Below are positions 17,662-25,847 of a DNA stretch of 64,000 nucleotides, one piece after another (the first letter of the stretch is position 1; each line of letters opens with the position of its first letter). Both the position numbers and the translations under genes were made by a program. The stretch lies in contig JAUIGV010000004.1 of the NCBI GenBank assembly GCA_030432565.1, forward strand, positions 62,001 through 126,000, in the 5' to 3' direction. The notes beneath the pieces are model-generated. The model searched no databases and had not been told where the DNA came from. It was given only the letters and a program-made list of their open reading frames with translations. Source of the DNA: Verrucomicrobiia bacterium (GTDB taxonomy: Bacteria > Verrucomicrobiota > Verrucomicrobiia > Verrucomicrobiales > Akkermansiaceae).

Positions 17662-18804
17662 CTATAGAAATTGACGTGCGATTCTCCGCGCTTCTTGGTC
17701 GGCATTGACGACGACGTCCAATTCCTGCGAGTCGATGTGTTCCACCTTGCGCATTGTTTTCTCAACCAATTCCCAAATTCCCGGAAAACTGAGCTCACGC
17801 TTCCGGAAAGCGGCATTGGCAACTTCATTGGCAGCATTCAAAACGGCAGGTAGGGTCCCTCCTTTTTCGCCCGCCTCACGGGCCAGTCCCAAAGCCGGAA
17901 AGTCAGCCTCGCGCGGCGCTTCAAATTCCAACTTTGCCAGGGTGGGGAAATCCAGCGGCTTCAATTCATTTTTCAAACGCTCGGGCCAGACCACGGCATA
18001 CTGGATTGGAAAACACATATCCGTAGTGCTGAGTTGAGCCAACACACTTCCATCGATGAACTCTACCATGGAATGAACGATACTCTGGGGATGAACCACC
18101 ACCTCGACCTTGGCCATCGGAATATCGAAAAGCCAACGGGCCTCGATCATCTCCAGGCCTTTGTTAAAAAGCGTCGCCGAATCGATGGTGATCTTTTGTC
18201 CCATTTCCCAGGTCGGATGCTTCAAGGCATCTTCCAATTTCACGTCGGCGAGCATCTCGACCGGCAAGGTCCGAAACGGTCCGCCGGAAGCTGTCACGAT
18301 CAATCGCCGAACTTCTTCGGAACCGCCGTGGTGCCCTTCAAGACATTGGAAAATGGCATTGTGTTCACTGTCAACAGGAAGAATGTTGACACCCTTTTCA
18401 CGGGCCGCATTCATGACAACCTCTCCGGCCATCACTAAAATCTCCTTACTCGCCACCGCAACATCGCACCCCGACTCGATGGCCTTCAAAGTGGGCCGCA
18501 GCCCTTCGACGCCCACGATGGCAACCAACACAAGGTCCGGCTTCGTTGCTTCGACGATCTCCACCAGGCCCTCAGCCCCGGCATAAATGGAGCGCCCGGA
18601 CTTGTGCAGTTCACGACATCGCGACTCATCGGCCAGACAGAGATGATTGACTCCAAACTCCCGGGCTTGTGTTTCGAGATCCTCGACCCGCGTTCCCGCC
18701 GCGAGCCCGACGATTTCCATTCGATCCGGGATCTGCCTCGCCACAATGAGCGCACTGGTGCCAATCGAGCCGGTGGAGCCTAAAATCAGAACCCGCTTTT
18801 TCAT
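17662..18804 (-). CDS. dxr: 1-deoxy-D-xylulose 5-phosphate reductoisomerase
   Basis: A 380-residue NADPH-dependent enzyme that makes 2-C-methyl-D-erythritol 4-phosphate in the MEP isoprenoid pathway. The NADPH motif ILGSTGSIGTSAL is at the start. VDSEHNAIFQCL and ASGGPFR follow, then HPTWEMGQKITIDSATLFNKGLEMIEA with its metal and substrate residues. The family ANKE appears as ASKE. The start overlaps the cdsA stop by 4 bases (ATGA), so translation is coupled. Confidence 0.96.
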   Translation of the reverse strand: MKKRVLILGSTGSIGTSALIVARQIPDRMEIVGLAAGTRVEDLETQAREFGVNHLCLADESRCRELHKSGRSIYAGAEGLVEIVEATKPDLVLVAIVGVEGLRPTLKAIESGCDVAVASKEILVMAGEVVMNAAREKGVNILPVDSEHNAIFQCLEGHHGGSEEVRRLIVTASGGPFRTLPVEMLADVKLEDALKHPTWEMGQKITIDSATLFNKGLEMIEARWLFDIPMAKVEVVVHPQSIVHSMVEFIDGSVLAQLSTTDMCFPIQYAVVWPERLKNELKPLDFPTLAKLEFEAPREADFPALGLAREAGEKGGTLPAVLNAANEVANAAFRKRELSFPGIWELVEKTMRKVEHIDSQELDVVVNADQEARRIARQFL

Positions 18805-19706
18805 TGGATCAGCCCTGTTCGAAGGAGGTAAAAATAGGTTACCGGGGCCGCGAAACAGAGGCTATCGATGAGATCCAAAATCCCTCCGATCCCCGGCATC
18901 AAATTTCCCGAATCCTTCACATCGAGGCTTCTTTTTAAGATCGACTCGGCGAGGTCACCCGCCACGGCCACCAAGCCGATAAGAAGTGCCAGCACTCCGA
19001 CATGAAGAGGCGGGATCCAGGCCAAAGTATCACCGGACAGGGCCCAAACTCCCCAGGCCGCAAGCTGGGCAAATCCCAGCGCCCCGAAAAAACCTTCCCA
19101 CGTTTTTGCCGGACTGAGATGCGGAGCCATCTTGTTCTTACCAATCAAGGACCCGGTGATGTAGGCCCCCATGTCGGTAAATTTGGCCGCCGCAATCATG
19201 AGCAAAAGCAACCACGCTCCGGGCACCTCACCGCCCCCCCCCCCCTCGGGCAGAAAACTGAGGCGATAAACAAAGCACCCAAAAAGAATGGGCACATAAA
19301 CAAAAGCAAGCAGTCCGTCCCCCACCGCATCGACACTCTGACGTTCCTCGATGCCATACTTAAACCGCACAAAGAAACAGAAGATCGCGACGGTGGTCAG
19401 ACCGGCCAACTCACCAAAGTAGTTATCATGCTCCTGATAGCCCAGAACAAGGAAGGCCCCGGTCGAGAGAGCCACTGCCAAACCGACCAACAAGCCAACG
19501 GTGCGGCAACCATCACCGGGGAACTTGGAGAAAAGGCCCCGGAACTCCAAAGCTCCCGCGACCGTTAAAAAGGAAACGAGCCCAAAAAAGGCCCAGGCAT
19601 TCTGTGAGACAAAGACGCCGGTCACGATGGCCCATAAAATCAGGGTGCTTGTCAGGCGGGCCCGAAAGACCTCGGCTTTGCTTGGTTTTTTCACCTCGTC
19701 CGGCAT
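18801..19706 (-). CDS. cdsA: Phosphatidate cytidylyltransferase
   Basis: About 301 residues from the ATG at 19706. A TTG at 19748 would add 14 proline-rich residues and cannot be excluded. It is a multi-pass membrane protein making CDP-diacylglycerol from phosphatidate and CTP. The CDS signature is near the C-terminus: SPAKTWEGFFGALGF, then GDLAESILKRSLDVKDSGNLMPGIGGILDLIDSL. Between two membrane helices lies a Gly5 stretch encoded by a 12-base G run (coding strand, 19234-19245). cdsA and dxr commonly neighbour each other in bacteria. Confidence 0.93.
   Translation of the reverse strand: MPDEVKKPSKAEVFRARLTSTLILWAIVTGVFVSQNAWAFFGLVSFLTVAGALEFRGLFSKFPGDGCRTVGLLVGLAVALSTGAFLVLGYQEHDNYFGELAGLTTVAIFCFFVRFKYGIEERQSVDAVGDGLLAFVYVPILFGCFVYRLSFLPEGGGGGEVPGAWLLLLMIAAAKFTDMGAYITGSLIGKNKMAPHLSPAKTWEGFFGALGFAQLAAWGVWALSGDTLAWIPPLHVGVLALLIGLVAVAGDLAESILKRSLDVKDSGNLMPGIGGILDLIDSLCFAAPVTYFYLLRTGLIQ
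19234..19245. repeat. 12-base homopolymer tract inside cdsA
   Basis: Twelve consecutive C on the given strand (G on the cdsA coding strand), encoding part of Glu-Gly5-Glu in a loop between membrane segments. It is the longest mononucleotide run I noticed in the window. Such tracts are prone to replication slippage and also to sequencing error. Confidence 0.9.
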
Positions 19707-19842
19707 TCCGGGGATCTTCGGGACAGGCTTCGCAACGGGCAATGACAATTCGCGAAAAAAATTTGCAACTCTTTCCCGGGAGTCCGGTTAGATCGCGTGA
19801 ATCCGGGTAGCCCCCATACTCCCGACAACTCAAAAAAACAAT

Positions 19843-20322
19843 ATGAAGACCAAATTGACATCAGTAATCGTGACCATCGCAACCTGTGCCCTCGCAAGCG
19901 CCCAGGCTCCCAAGGAAGACGGCAAAAAAGGACCACGCGGACCACGCCCCGTTCCCAAGGAAATCCTTGAAAAGTTCGACACGAACAAAAATGGAAAACT
20001 TGACGAAGATGAGCGCAAAGCCGCTATGGAGGCCCGCAAAGCCCAAATGGAAGCCCGTAAGGCTGAAATGATGAAGAAGTATGACAAAGATGGCGACGGC
20101 AAGCTCGGTGAAGACGAGCGCAAAGCCATGATGGAAGACCGCAAGGCCGAGTTCATCAAGAAGCATGACAAGGACGGCGACGGAAAACTCAGTGACGAAG
20201 AAAAAGCCGAGGCTCGCAAAGCCATGGGTGGACGTCGTGGCGGACCTCGTGGAGGCGGTGAAGAAGGCGGCAGAAAAGGCAAGGGTGCCCCCAGAAAGGG
20301 CAAAAAGCCAGCTGGCGAGTAA
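19843..20322 (+). CDS. Secreted EF-hand protein
   Basis: A 159-residue protein with a signal peptide (residues 1-20, cleavage near ALASA-QA). It has three canonical 12-residue EF-hand loops: DTNKNGKLDEDE (46-57), DKDGDGKLGEDE (81-92) and DKDGDGKLSDEE (109-120). The loops are joined by helical, Lys/Glu/Met-rich linkers of unequal length that look internally duplicated (MEARKAQMEARKAEMMKK). The C-terminal 30 residues are Gly/Arg/Lys-rich. Calcium binding outside the cytoplasm is well supported, but its purpose is not known. A strong terminator lies 33 bases after the stop. Confidence 0.87.
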   Translation: MKTKLTSVIVTIATCALASAQAPKEDGKKGPRGPRPVPKEILEKFDTNKNGKLDEDERKAAMEARKAQMEARKAEMMKKYDKDGDGKLGEDERKAMMEDRKAEFIKKHDKDGDGKLSDEEKAEARKAMGGRRGGPRGGGEEGGRKGKGAPRKGKKPAGE

Positions 20323-20355
20323 GTCTTAGCCCCCCCCAAGACCCTTATAAACAAG

Positions 20356-20387
20356 AAGCCCGGTCATTCGTGACCGGGCTTTTTTTT
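20356..20387 (+). terminator. Rho-independent terminator after the EF-hand gene
   Basis: A perfect 11-base-pair stem, AAGCCCGGTCA pairing with TGACCGGGCTT, closes a TTCG loop and is followed by a run of eight T. It sits between the EF-hand gene and convergent mscL. The T-run is on the plus strand only. Confidence 0.95.
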
Positions 20388-20411
20388 AACTGATTTGTTG
20401 GCAGAGTCGAC

Positions 20412-20816
20412 CTACTGCTTTTTGAGAAGATCGCGGATTTCCGCGAGAAGAACTTCCTGCTTTGGTGGCTCTTCAGGGGTCTCCTCCTCTTTTACTTCCT
20501 CCTTGTGCATGGCACCGATGACCTTCTTGATGACAATAAAGACGACAAAAGCCATCAGCATGAAGGAAATCAGGTCGGTAATAAACTGCCCGTAACTAAT
20601 CACGACAGCCTTGGTTCCTGCTTCAGCGTCCGCCTCGACTAGAATCCACGTCAAATTCTTGAAGTCAACCTGCGCCATCAGTGCACCCAGGGGTGGCATG
20701 AAGACATTATCCACCAAAGACTTCACAAGAACCGTGAAAGCTCCCCCGATGATAATTCCCACGGCCATATCGATGAGATTTCCTTTAAAGGCAAATTCTT
20801 TGAATTGTTTTAACAT
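20412..20816 (-). CDS. mscL: Large-conductance mechanosensitive channel
   Basis: A 134-residue channel subunit that releases solutes on hypo-osmotic shock. MLKQFKEFAFKGNLIDMAVGIIIGGAFTVLVKSLV is the highly conserved first amphipathic helix and TM1. The second membrane segment is FITDLISFMLMAFVVFIVIKKV. The C-terminal helix (EVLLAEIRDLLKK) is the cytoplasmic bundle. It has normal length and an ATG start. Confidence 0.96.
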   Translation of the reverse strand: MLKQFKEFAFKGNLIDMAVGIIIGGAFTVLVKSLVDNVFMPPLGALMAQVDFKNLTWILVEADAEAGTKAVVISYGQFITDLISFMLMAFVVFIVIKKVIGAMHKEEVKEEETPEEPPKQEVLLAEIRDLLKKQ

Positions 20817-20923
20817 TTTGATTTTTTCGTTGTTTCAAACAAACGATATTCAAACGACCAGCAATCTGACAAGATCATGTTTCCCTGATTGCAAGCGGGG
20901 AGCCGGTAGGATACCCTCACAAA

Positions 20924-21901
20924 ATGAGATTGTTTCTCGCCACCGCGCTCCTCACCGCTGGTTTTGCTTCCGGGCAGACCGAACACTTTCCGGAAATGAA
21001 GTGGAAAGAGAAGGAACTCGATCATTTTATGATTCGGACGAATGGCACCGGAACGGATCCGGCTAGAAAGTTTGCCGAAAAAACCTATGAGGTGATGCTT
21101 GAGATTCTCCCGGGGCTGGAAGGCGATTTTGAGAAGAACGCATTCCGCACGCCCGGCGGTCAGGAGGCCGGCAAGGAGGACAAATTCCGCTTTACCACCT
21201 ATCTGGTCGGAACCGGTGATGACTTTCATAATTGCGTCATGGTCGATGCCAAACGCCACAACTGGACCGGCGGTAATGTGCAAATCACAAAGCAGGTCGG
21301 AAATTACCTCGATCCCATGAATCGCTATCTCGTGATCTGCAAAAGCAATCCCGGGGAATCCGGCGGCGGACGCGAGCAGGACCGCAAGGAAATCCTGGTT
21401 CACAGCCTCGGGACCGCCCTCATGAAAAGCCGGACCCATCAGGCGGGCCTCCCATTTTGGATGACGGCAGGCATGGGATACTACGCCGAGCACATGATCT
21501 TTGATCGCTGCTCAATCTACTACCTCGATTTCGAAGCTTACTACCGGGACAACCCCGATGCCAAAGTGGATGCCCGCAAGGGCGGATCTCTGGGACCCGA
21601 GGAATCGTGGCCCAAGATTCTACGCAAACTATGCAAGGGCGGGAAAAGAGTCAGCCTTGAAAAAACACTCAACGCCCAAATCATCACCCTTTCTCCCAAC
21701 GAATCCGGCTACATGTTCGCGCTGAATTACTTCATGGTCAGCACCGATGAGCTGAAGACAAAATATCAGGAATTCATCACCTCGATCCGCGACGGCGCGA
21801 AGCCGACGAAGGAGCTGCTTCTCGAGACCTTTGGTTACGGAGATGATGCCGCGTTTGAAAAAGACTGGTATGAGTGGATGATGAGTTCGAAGTTCAAGTA
21901 A
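20924..21901 (+). CDS. Secreted peptidase-like protein lacking HExxH motif
   Basis: A 325-residue protein with a signal peptide (MRLFLATALLTAGFASGQ). The layout resembles peptidase MA-like or DUF1570-like secreted proteins: a domain starting HFMIRTNGTG, then a putative zincin helix followed by a PxWxxxGxxxYxE-like block. The helix reads EILVHSLGTALMK instead of HExxH, and the next block is LPFWMTAGMGYYAEH. It therefore probably lacks zinc peptidase activity. Six bases separate it from the next gene, which also encodes a signal or anchor sequence. Function unknown. Confidence 0.68.
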   Translation: MRLFLATALLTAGFASGQTEHFPEMKWKEKELDHFMIRTNGTGTDPARKFAEKTYEVMLEILPGLEGDFEKNAFRTPGGQEAGKEDKFRFTTYLVGTGDDFHNCVMVDAKRHNWTGGNVQITKQVGNYLDPMNRYLVICKSNPGESGGGREQDRKEILVHSLGTALMKSRTHQAGLPFWMTAGMGYYAEHMIFDRCSIYYLDFEAYYRDNPDAKVDARKGGSLGPEESWPKILRKLCKGGKRVSLEKTLNAQIITLSPNESGYMFALNYFMVSTDELKTKYQEFITSIRDGAKPTKELLLETFGYGDDAAFEKDWYEWMMSSKFK

Positions 21902-21907
21902 GCCAAG

Positions 21908-22585
21908 ATGATCAAATTTCGACTCATTCTTTTTCTTGCGATCCTGGGTGGCTCGGGATTGGTGGCCTACCTTGCGGCCTCCCGTGATACTTCGGATGGA
22001 AATGAGACCGTAATGACGCCGCCTTCCCCTTCAAAGCGCCCCGGGCAACGGCCTTCGAAACGCAGTGAAATCTCGGCACCGCTGCCGCTCGACAAAAGAA
22101 AGATCGAGCAGATGGATCCGACCAACTACGAAGTGACCGTCTCGGACATCGAACTTGAGGAGATTGGTCTGCGGATCGAGCGGGAATCGCGAGAGCGACT
22201 GCGTAGACTCACTGATCGATACCAGCTCACCGCAAATCAACGCCGCGAAGCCTTCCCGCTTTTGGTCAGCTATCATGCCGACTATACCGATGGCTTGATC
22301 GTGAATGGTTTTGAAGCCAGACCACCCCGTGCTGAAAACCTATCATCCGAACTTTACCTGATTCTCGATCTGACCCAGCAGGAAACCTATCAGGAAGACG
22401 TCTTGGCCGATAACGAATGGTGGGGTGAGATCCTCAGCCAACTTCGTTCCGATCTCGATCGCTCACTTTACTCGACCGATCTCGAAAATCCCGCCGGGCG
22501 AGGGGGTTCCAATTCACCGGGCGCAGGTGACGGCACAAGGATCGAGCCAAGAAAGATCGACCTCGATAATCTTTACGGAAAATAA
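21908..22585 (+). CDS. Membrane-anchored or secreted protein, unknown
   Basis: A 225-residue protein with an N-terminal hydrophobic segment (about residues 5-24, RLILFLAILGGSGLVAYLAA). A Pro/Ser/Arg-rich linker follows, then a helical domain (IELEEIGLRIERESRERLRRLTDRYQLTANQRREAFPLLV) and a disordered Gly/Asn-rich tail. The helical part recalls heavy-metal resistor or LTXXQ-like periplasmic proteins, but I cannot assign a family. It is probably in one operon with the preceding gene and faces rnr tail to tail. Confidence 0.65.
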   Translation: MIKFRLILFLAILGGSGLVAYLAASRDTSDGNETVMTPPSPSKRPGQRPSKRSEISAPLPLDKRKIEQMDPTNYEVTVSDIELEEIGLRIERESRERLRRLTDRYQLTANQRREAFPLLVSYHADYTDGLIVNGFEARPPRAENLSSELYLILDLTQQETYQEDVLADNEWWGEILSQLRSDLDRSLYSTDLENPAGRGGSNSPGAGDGTRIEPRKIDLDNLYGK

Positions 22586-22602
22586 ATCCGGGTTTGGATC
22601 TC

Positions 22603-24924
22603 CTACTTCCTCCGTCGCCGGGAGTTTTTTCGGGCCGATTTTCGGGCGGCCTTTTTACGGGGCTGATGGTCACGCTTCCCTTTAGAAGAATCACCTTTCT
22701 TACCACCCGGTTTCCCTTTGGAGGACTTGCGAGCCGCATGCTTTTTGGTCGAACCGCCAATCACCTCAACGATCCGGAAATCTGCCTTCATGCCGATCCG
22801 GTCAACTTCATCCACCACCACCTTCATACGGGTGCCAGCTTGCAGAATCTGTCCGCGGCTATTGGCAAAGCGGTCGGCATTATTCTCAAAAAACCAACGC
22901 CCATCTGGAAAGCCATCCCGCTTTACAAGTCCGCGCTGCAGAATGTCGGTGCATTCCATAAAGAGTCCCATCGCCCGCACCTCGGTGATGATGGCCTCAA
23001 AGACCGGAGGCTTCTCCTCTCTCGATGACAATTCGAGCCACTCCAGCATTTTCATGCGACGACTCTCGGTTTCGGCGTCGGCACTCGTGCGCTCGGTCCC
23101 GGAGATGTGCTCGGCAATCTCAACGCAGCGTTTGGCGTCGGGAGTCCGATCCGTTTCCTTCGGTCTGTTCTTGAGCAAGGGCTGCAAGGCACGGTGCATG
23201 ACCAGATCGGCGTAGCGACGGATTGGGCTGGTGAAGTGACAGTAGTCCGTCTTCGCCAGGCCATAGTGACCATCGGGAGTGGCCATATAACAGGCTCTCT
23301 TGAGACTCTTTAAAAGTCCCACCTTAATCGCGGGCTCCTCCAGCGAACCCCTTGCCGAATCGATCAACTTTTGGATGTGCCGGCGATTGGTCAGGTCACC
23401 TGGTTCATATCCATGGGAACGGGCCAGTTCGGCAAATTCCTGTAATTTGTCCGGATCAGGATCTTCGTGAACCCGGTAAATGGTGGGACGATTCGAATTC
23501 TTCACCTTGCGAGCCACCGCTTCGTTTGCGGCGAGCATGAATTCCTCGATCAACTGGTGACTCTCATTGTATTCCTCACGGTGATATCCGGTTGGTACGC
23601 CTTCGTCGTTCAGGATGATACTGACTTCCGGCATATCCAGATCGAGCCCGCCTTGATCAAAGCGACGCTTGCGAAGGAGCGAGGCCAACTCCCAGGCTTC
23701 ACGGATCTTTCCACCCAATTTCCCGCCTTTACTCGGATTTTTCAATATCTCCTGGGCCTCTTCATAGGCATATTTACGCGGAGTGCAGATCACGGCATCA
23801 CAGAAATAGCTCTTCACCATCCGCCCCTCGGGATCGAAGTCCATGACCGCACACTTCGTTAGCCGATCCTCCTGCGGGACGAGCGAACAGATCCCGTTAC
23901 TCAGCTCCTCCGGCAACATCGGGATGACCCGGTCGACAAGATAGGTCGAATTGCCACGCTCCCGGGCTTCGAGATCCAAAACGCTCTCAGGCTTTACGTA
24001 GTGGGAGACATCGGCGATGTGCACCGCCAGCCGCCACCCCTTCGCGGTCTTTTCGACCATGATGGCATCGTCGAAGTCCTTCGCGGTTTTCGGGTCAATC
24101 GTAATGACGTCGCGCTTCCTCCAATCTTCCCGCCTGGCGATTTCCTCCTTCGGAATTTTCATCGGAATTTTCCTGGCAGCTTCCACGACATTCCGTGGAA
24201 AAGTCGCATTGATCCCGTATTGGTGCACAATCGCCTCTACATCCACGCCGGGATCGCCGGGCCACCCCAGAACCTCGATGAGATGACCTTTTGGAGTATC
24301 TTTAACATGTTCCCACTCGGTGATCTCGGCGACCACCAACTGCCCTGATTTCGCATCGAGGGTATTTCCAATCTGAATCGAAGGGGGCAAACGCTCGTCG
24401 TTGGTCTGCACCGAGGAAAATTTGCCTTTTTTAACAAAGATCCCCGTCACCTTGCTGGACCGCCGTTCGACAATCTCGATGACCCGCGCACGAAGATCAT
24501 TGTGTTCCTTGGATCCGGAATTGTTCTTCACCAACTTTGCCCGCACGATATCACCATCGAGCGCAATGCCCATGGAACGCGGCGAAATATAAAAACGATC
24601 CTGTTCATCGAAATCGATTCCCGTCGCAAGATTCGCCTCATCTGTCTTGTGGGGGAAAAACCACCCGTGCCCTCCCGGGGCTGCTTTGAGCTTACCAACC
24701 AAGCCATCGCGGGTCCGGCCTTCGCCACTCACGGCAAAACGCCCCTTCTTTCCTTGCACAATTTCCCCGCTTTCAACCAATTCCGCAATATTCTCGCGGA
24801 GCTTCTTGCGCATGCTGCCGGGCAATTCCATAGCCCGGGCGATCTCGCTCTTGTTGAGCGGTCGTCCACCCTCCTTACCCAAGAGCGCAATAATGCTCTT
24901 CTTCATCTCCTCTGCTTTCGGCAT
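22603..24924 (-). CDS. rnr: Ribonuclease R
   Basis: About 773 residues from the ATG at 24924 (MPKAEEMKKSIIALLG); the open frame upstream has no family similarity. The N-terminal winged helix (LNKSEIARAMELP) is followed by cold-shock-like OB domains. The RNB catalytic domain shows VITIDPKTAKDFDDAIMV with the Mg-binding aspartates, and later HYGLAKTDYCHFTSPIRRYADLVMHRAL. An S1-like domain and a Lys/Arg-rich tail (last 35 residues) end the protein. RNase R degrades structured RNA 3' to 5' and helps in quality control. Confidence 0.94.
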   Translation of the reverse strand: MPKAEEMKKSIIALLGKEGGRPLNKSEIARAMELPGSMRKKLRENIAELVESGEIVQGKKGRFAVSGEGRTRDGLVGKLKAAPGGHGWFFPHKTDEANLATGIDFDEQDRFYISPRSMGIALDGDIVRAKLVKNNSGSKEHNDLRARVIEIVERRSSKVTGIFVKKGKFSSVQTNDERLPPSIQIGNTLDAKSGQLVVAEITEWEHVKDTPKGHLIEVLGWPGDPGVDVEAIVHQYGINATFPRNVVEAARKIPMKIPKEEIARREDWRKRDVITIDPKTAKDFDDAIMVEKTAKGWRLAVHIADVSHYVKPESVLDLEARERGNSTYLVDRVIPMLPEELSNGICSLVPQEDRLTKCAVMDFDPEGRMVKSYFCDAVICTPRKYAYEEAQEILKNPSKGGKLGGKIREAWELASLLRKRRFDQGGLDLDMPEVSIILNDEGVPTGYHREEYNESHQLIEEFMLAANEAVARKVKNSNRPTIYRVHEDPDPDKLQEFAELARSHGYEPGDLTNRRHIQKLIDSARGSLEEPAIKVGLLKSLKRACYMATPDGHYGLAKTDYCHFTSPIRRYADLVMHRALQPLLKNRPKETDRTPDAKRCVEIAEHISGTERTSADAETESRRMKMLEWLELSSREEKPPVFEAIITEVRAMGLFMECTDILQRGLVKRDGFPDGRWFFENNADRFANSRGQILQAGTRMKVVVDEVDRIGMKADFRIVEVIGGSTKKHAARKSSKGKPGGKKGDSSKGKRDHQPRKKAARKSARKNSRRRRK

Positions 24925-25160
24925 GCCGCTACTTTGGACTACTAAACCGATGTTCACAACCACCGTATCGATACTTCCAAAATGATACCCTTGCCCTCTA
25001 CAATCCCAACTTCCTGACATCACCGTCAAATTTCTTCTAGCCTTGATCCGCCGAGGTGTTATTATGTAATGACAATGTAGGTGCAGAAAGGCTTTCATTG
25101 CCAAGCTTCTAAAAATCACCTAATTGTCACCACCAAGATTCACAACACGAACCAAACACC

Positions 25161-25772
25161 ATGAAACACATCACACCTCCTTCGTCCGGACGGCGCGGAT
25201 TCACCCTCGTTGAGCTGCTCGTCGTTATCGCAATTATCGCCGTTCTCGCATCGCTCGGCTTCTCGATGTATAACAGGGCAATCCAACAGACCAAGAAGAC
25301 GGAAGCGCGCCAGTGTCTCGTCCAACTCGTTCAGGCATGTGATGCCTTCTTCGAAGAATATCAGGCCCTCCCGATGGCCAATACTTCAGCCATCGACGCC
25401 GAGCAAGTCACAGACAACCGACTCATGGCACCACTTCTCGGCCTCAGGGTCGCTCAGGACGAGAACCCCAAGTTCCAGACCTTCTTCGAATGGAAGGTTG
25501 CCAAGGGAACCGGGAATGCCGCAGTCGGAGGCCTTGAGCGCACCGACAACCGGGCCGAACTCCTCGGACCTTGGTTCAACCCCAGCAAGCAGGATCGCTA
25601 CTACCGTCTCATGTTCAACTATGATTATGACAATCAGCTCCGTGAGCCCCAGGCACTTGGAAACGAGATCATTTGGGACCGCCGGGTGATTGGCTACCAC
25701 ATGGGTAAAGATGGCAAAATTGGTGGCAAGCATGACGAGGACAACGTCTACAGCTGGAACAAGAGCCAGTAG
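25161..25772 (+). CDS. GspG-like type II secretion pseudopilin
   Basis: A 203-residue protein with a classic prepilin leader: RRG at residues 11-13, cleavage before Phe14, then FTLVELLVVIAIIAVLASLGF with Glu at mature position 5. The helix is followed by a variable globular domain ending in KIGGKHDEDNVYSWNKS. Verrucomicrobia carry many such solitary prepilin-type proteins, so a role in secretion versus surface structure cannot be fixed. No other secretion genes adjoin it. A terminator follows within 25 bases. Confidence 0.83.
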   Translation: MKHITPPSSGRRGFTLVELLVVIAIIAVLASLGFSMYNRAIQQTKKTEARQCLVQLVQACDAFFEEYQALPMANTSAIDAEQVTDNRLMAPLLGLRVAQDENPKFQTFFEWKVAKGTGNAAVGGLERTDNRAELLGPWFNPSKQDRYYRLMFNYDYDNQLREPQALGNEIIWDRRVIGYHMGKDGKIGGKHDEDNVYSWNKSQ

Positions 25773-25793
25773 CCGTCGCTCCAAATCTTCCCG

Positions 25794-25828
25794 AAATCCG
25801 GACCTCCCGAGGATGTCCGGATTTTTTT
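25794..25828 (+). terminator. Rho-independent terminator after pseudopilin gene
   Basis: The stem AAATCCGGAC pairs with GTCCGGATTT around an 11-base loop and runs into seven T. It lies 22 bases after the pseudopilin stop and before the end of the convergent gene at 25848. Confidence 0.93.
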
Positions 25829-25847
25829 GCCTACATACTACGTACAC

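Noticed and set aside
24925-25160. Candidate promoter boxes before the pseudopilin gene (TTGATC and TTATTATGT)
   Set aside because: Spacing and match to consensus are poor, so no promoter is called. No other feature was seen in this 236-base gap.
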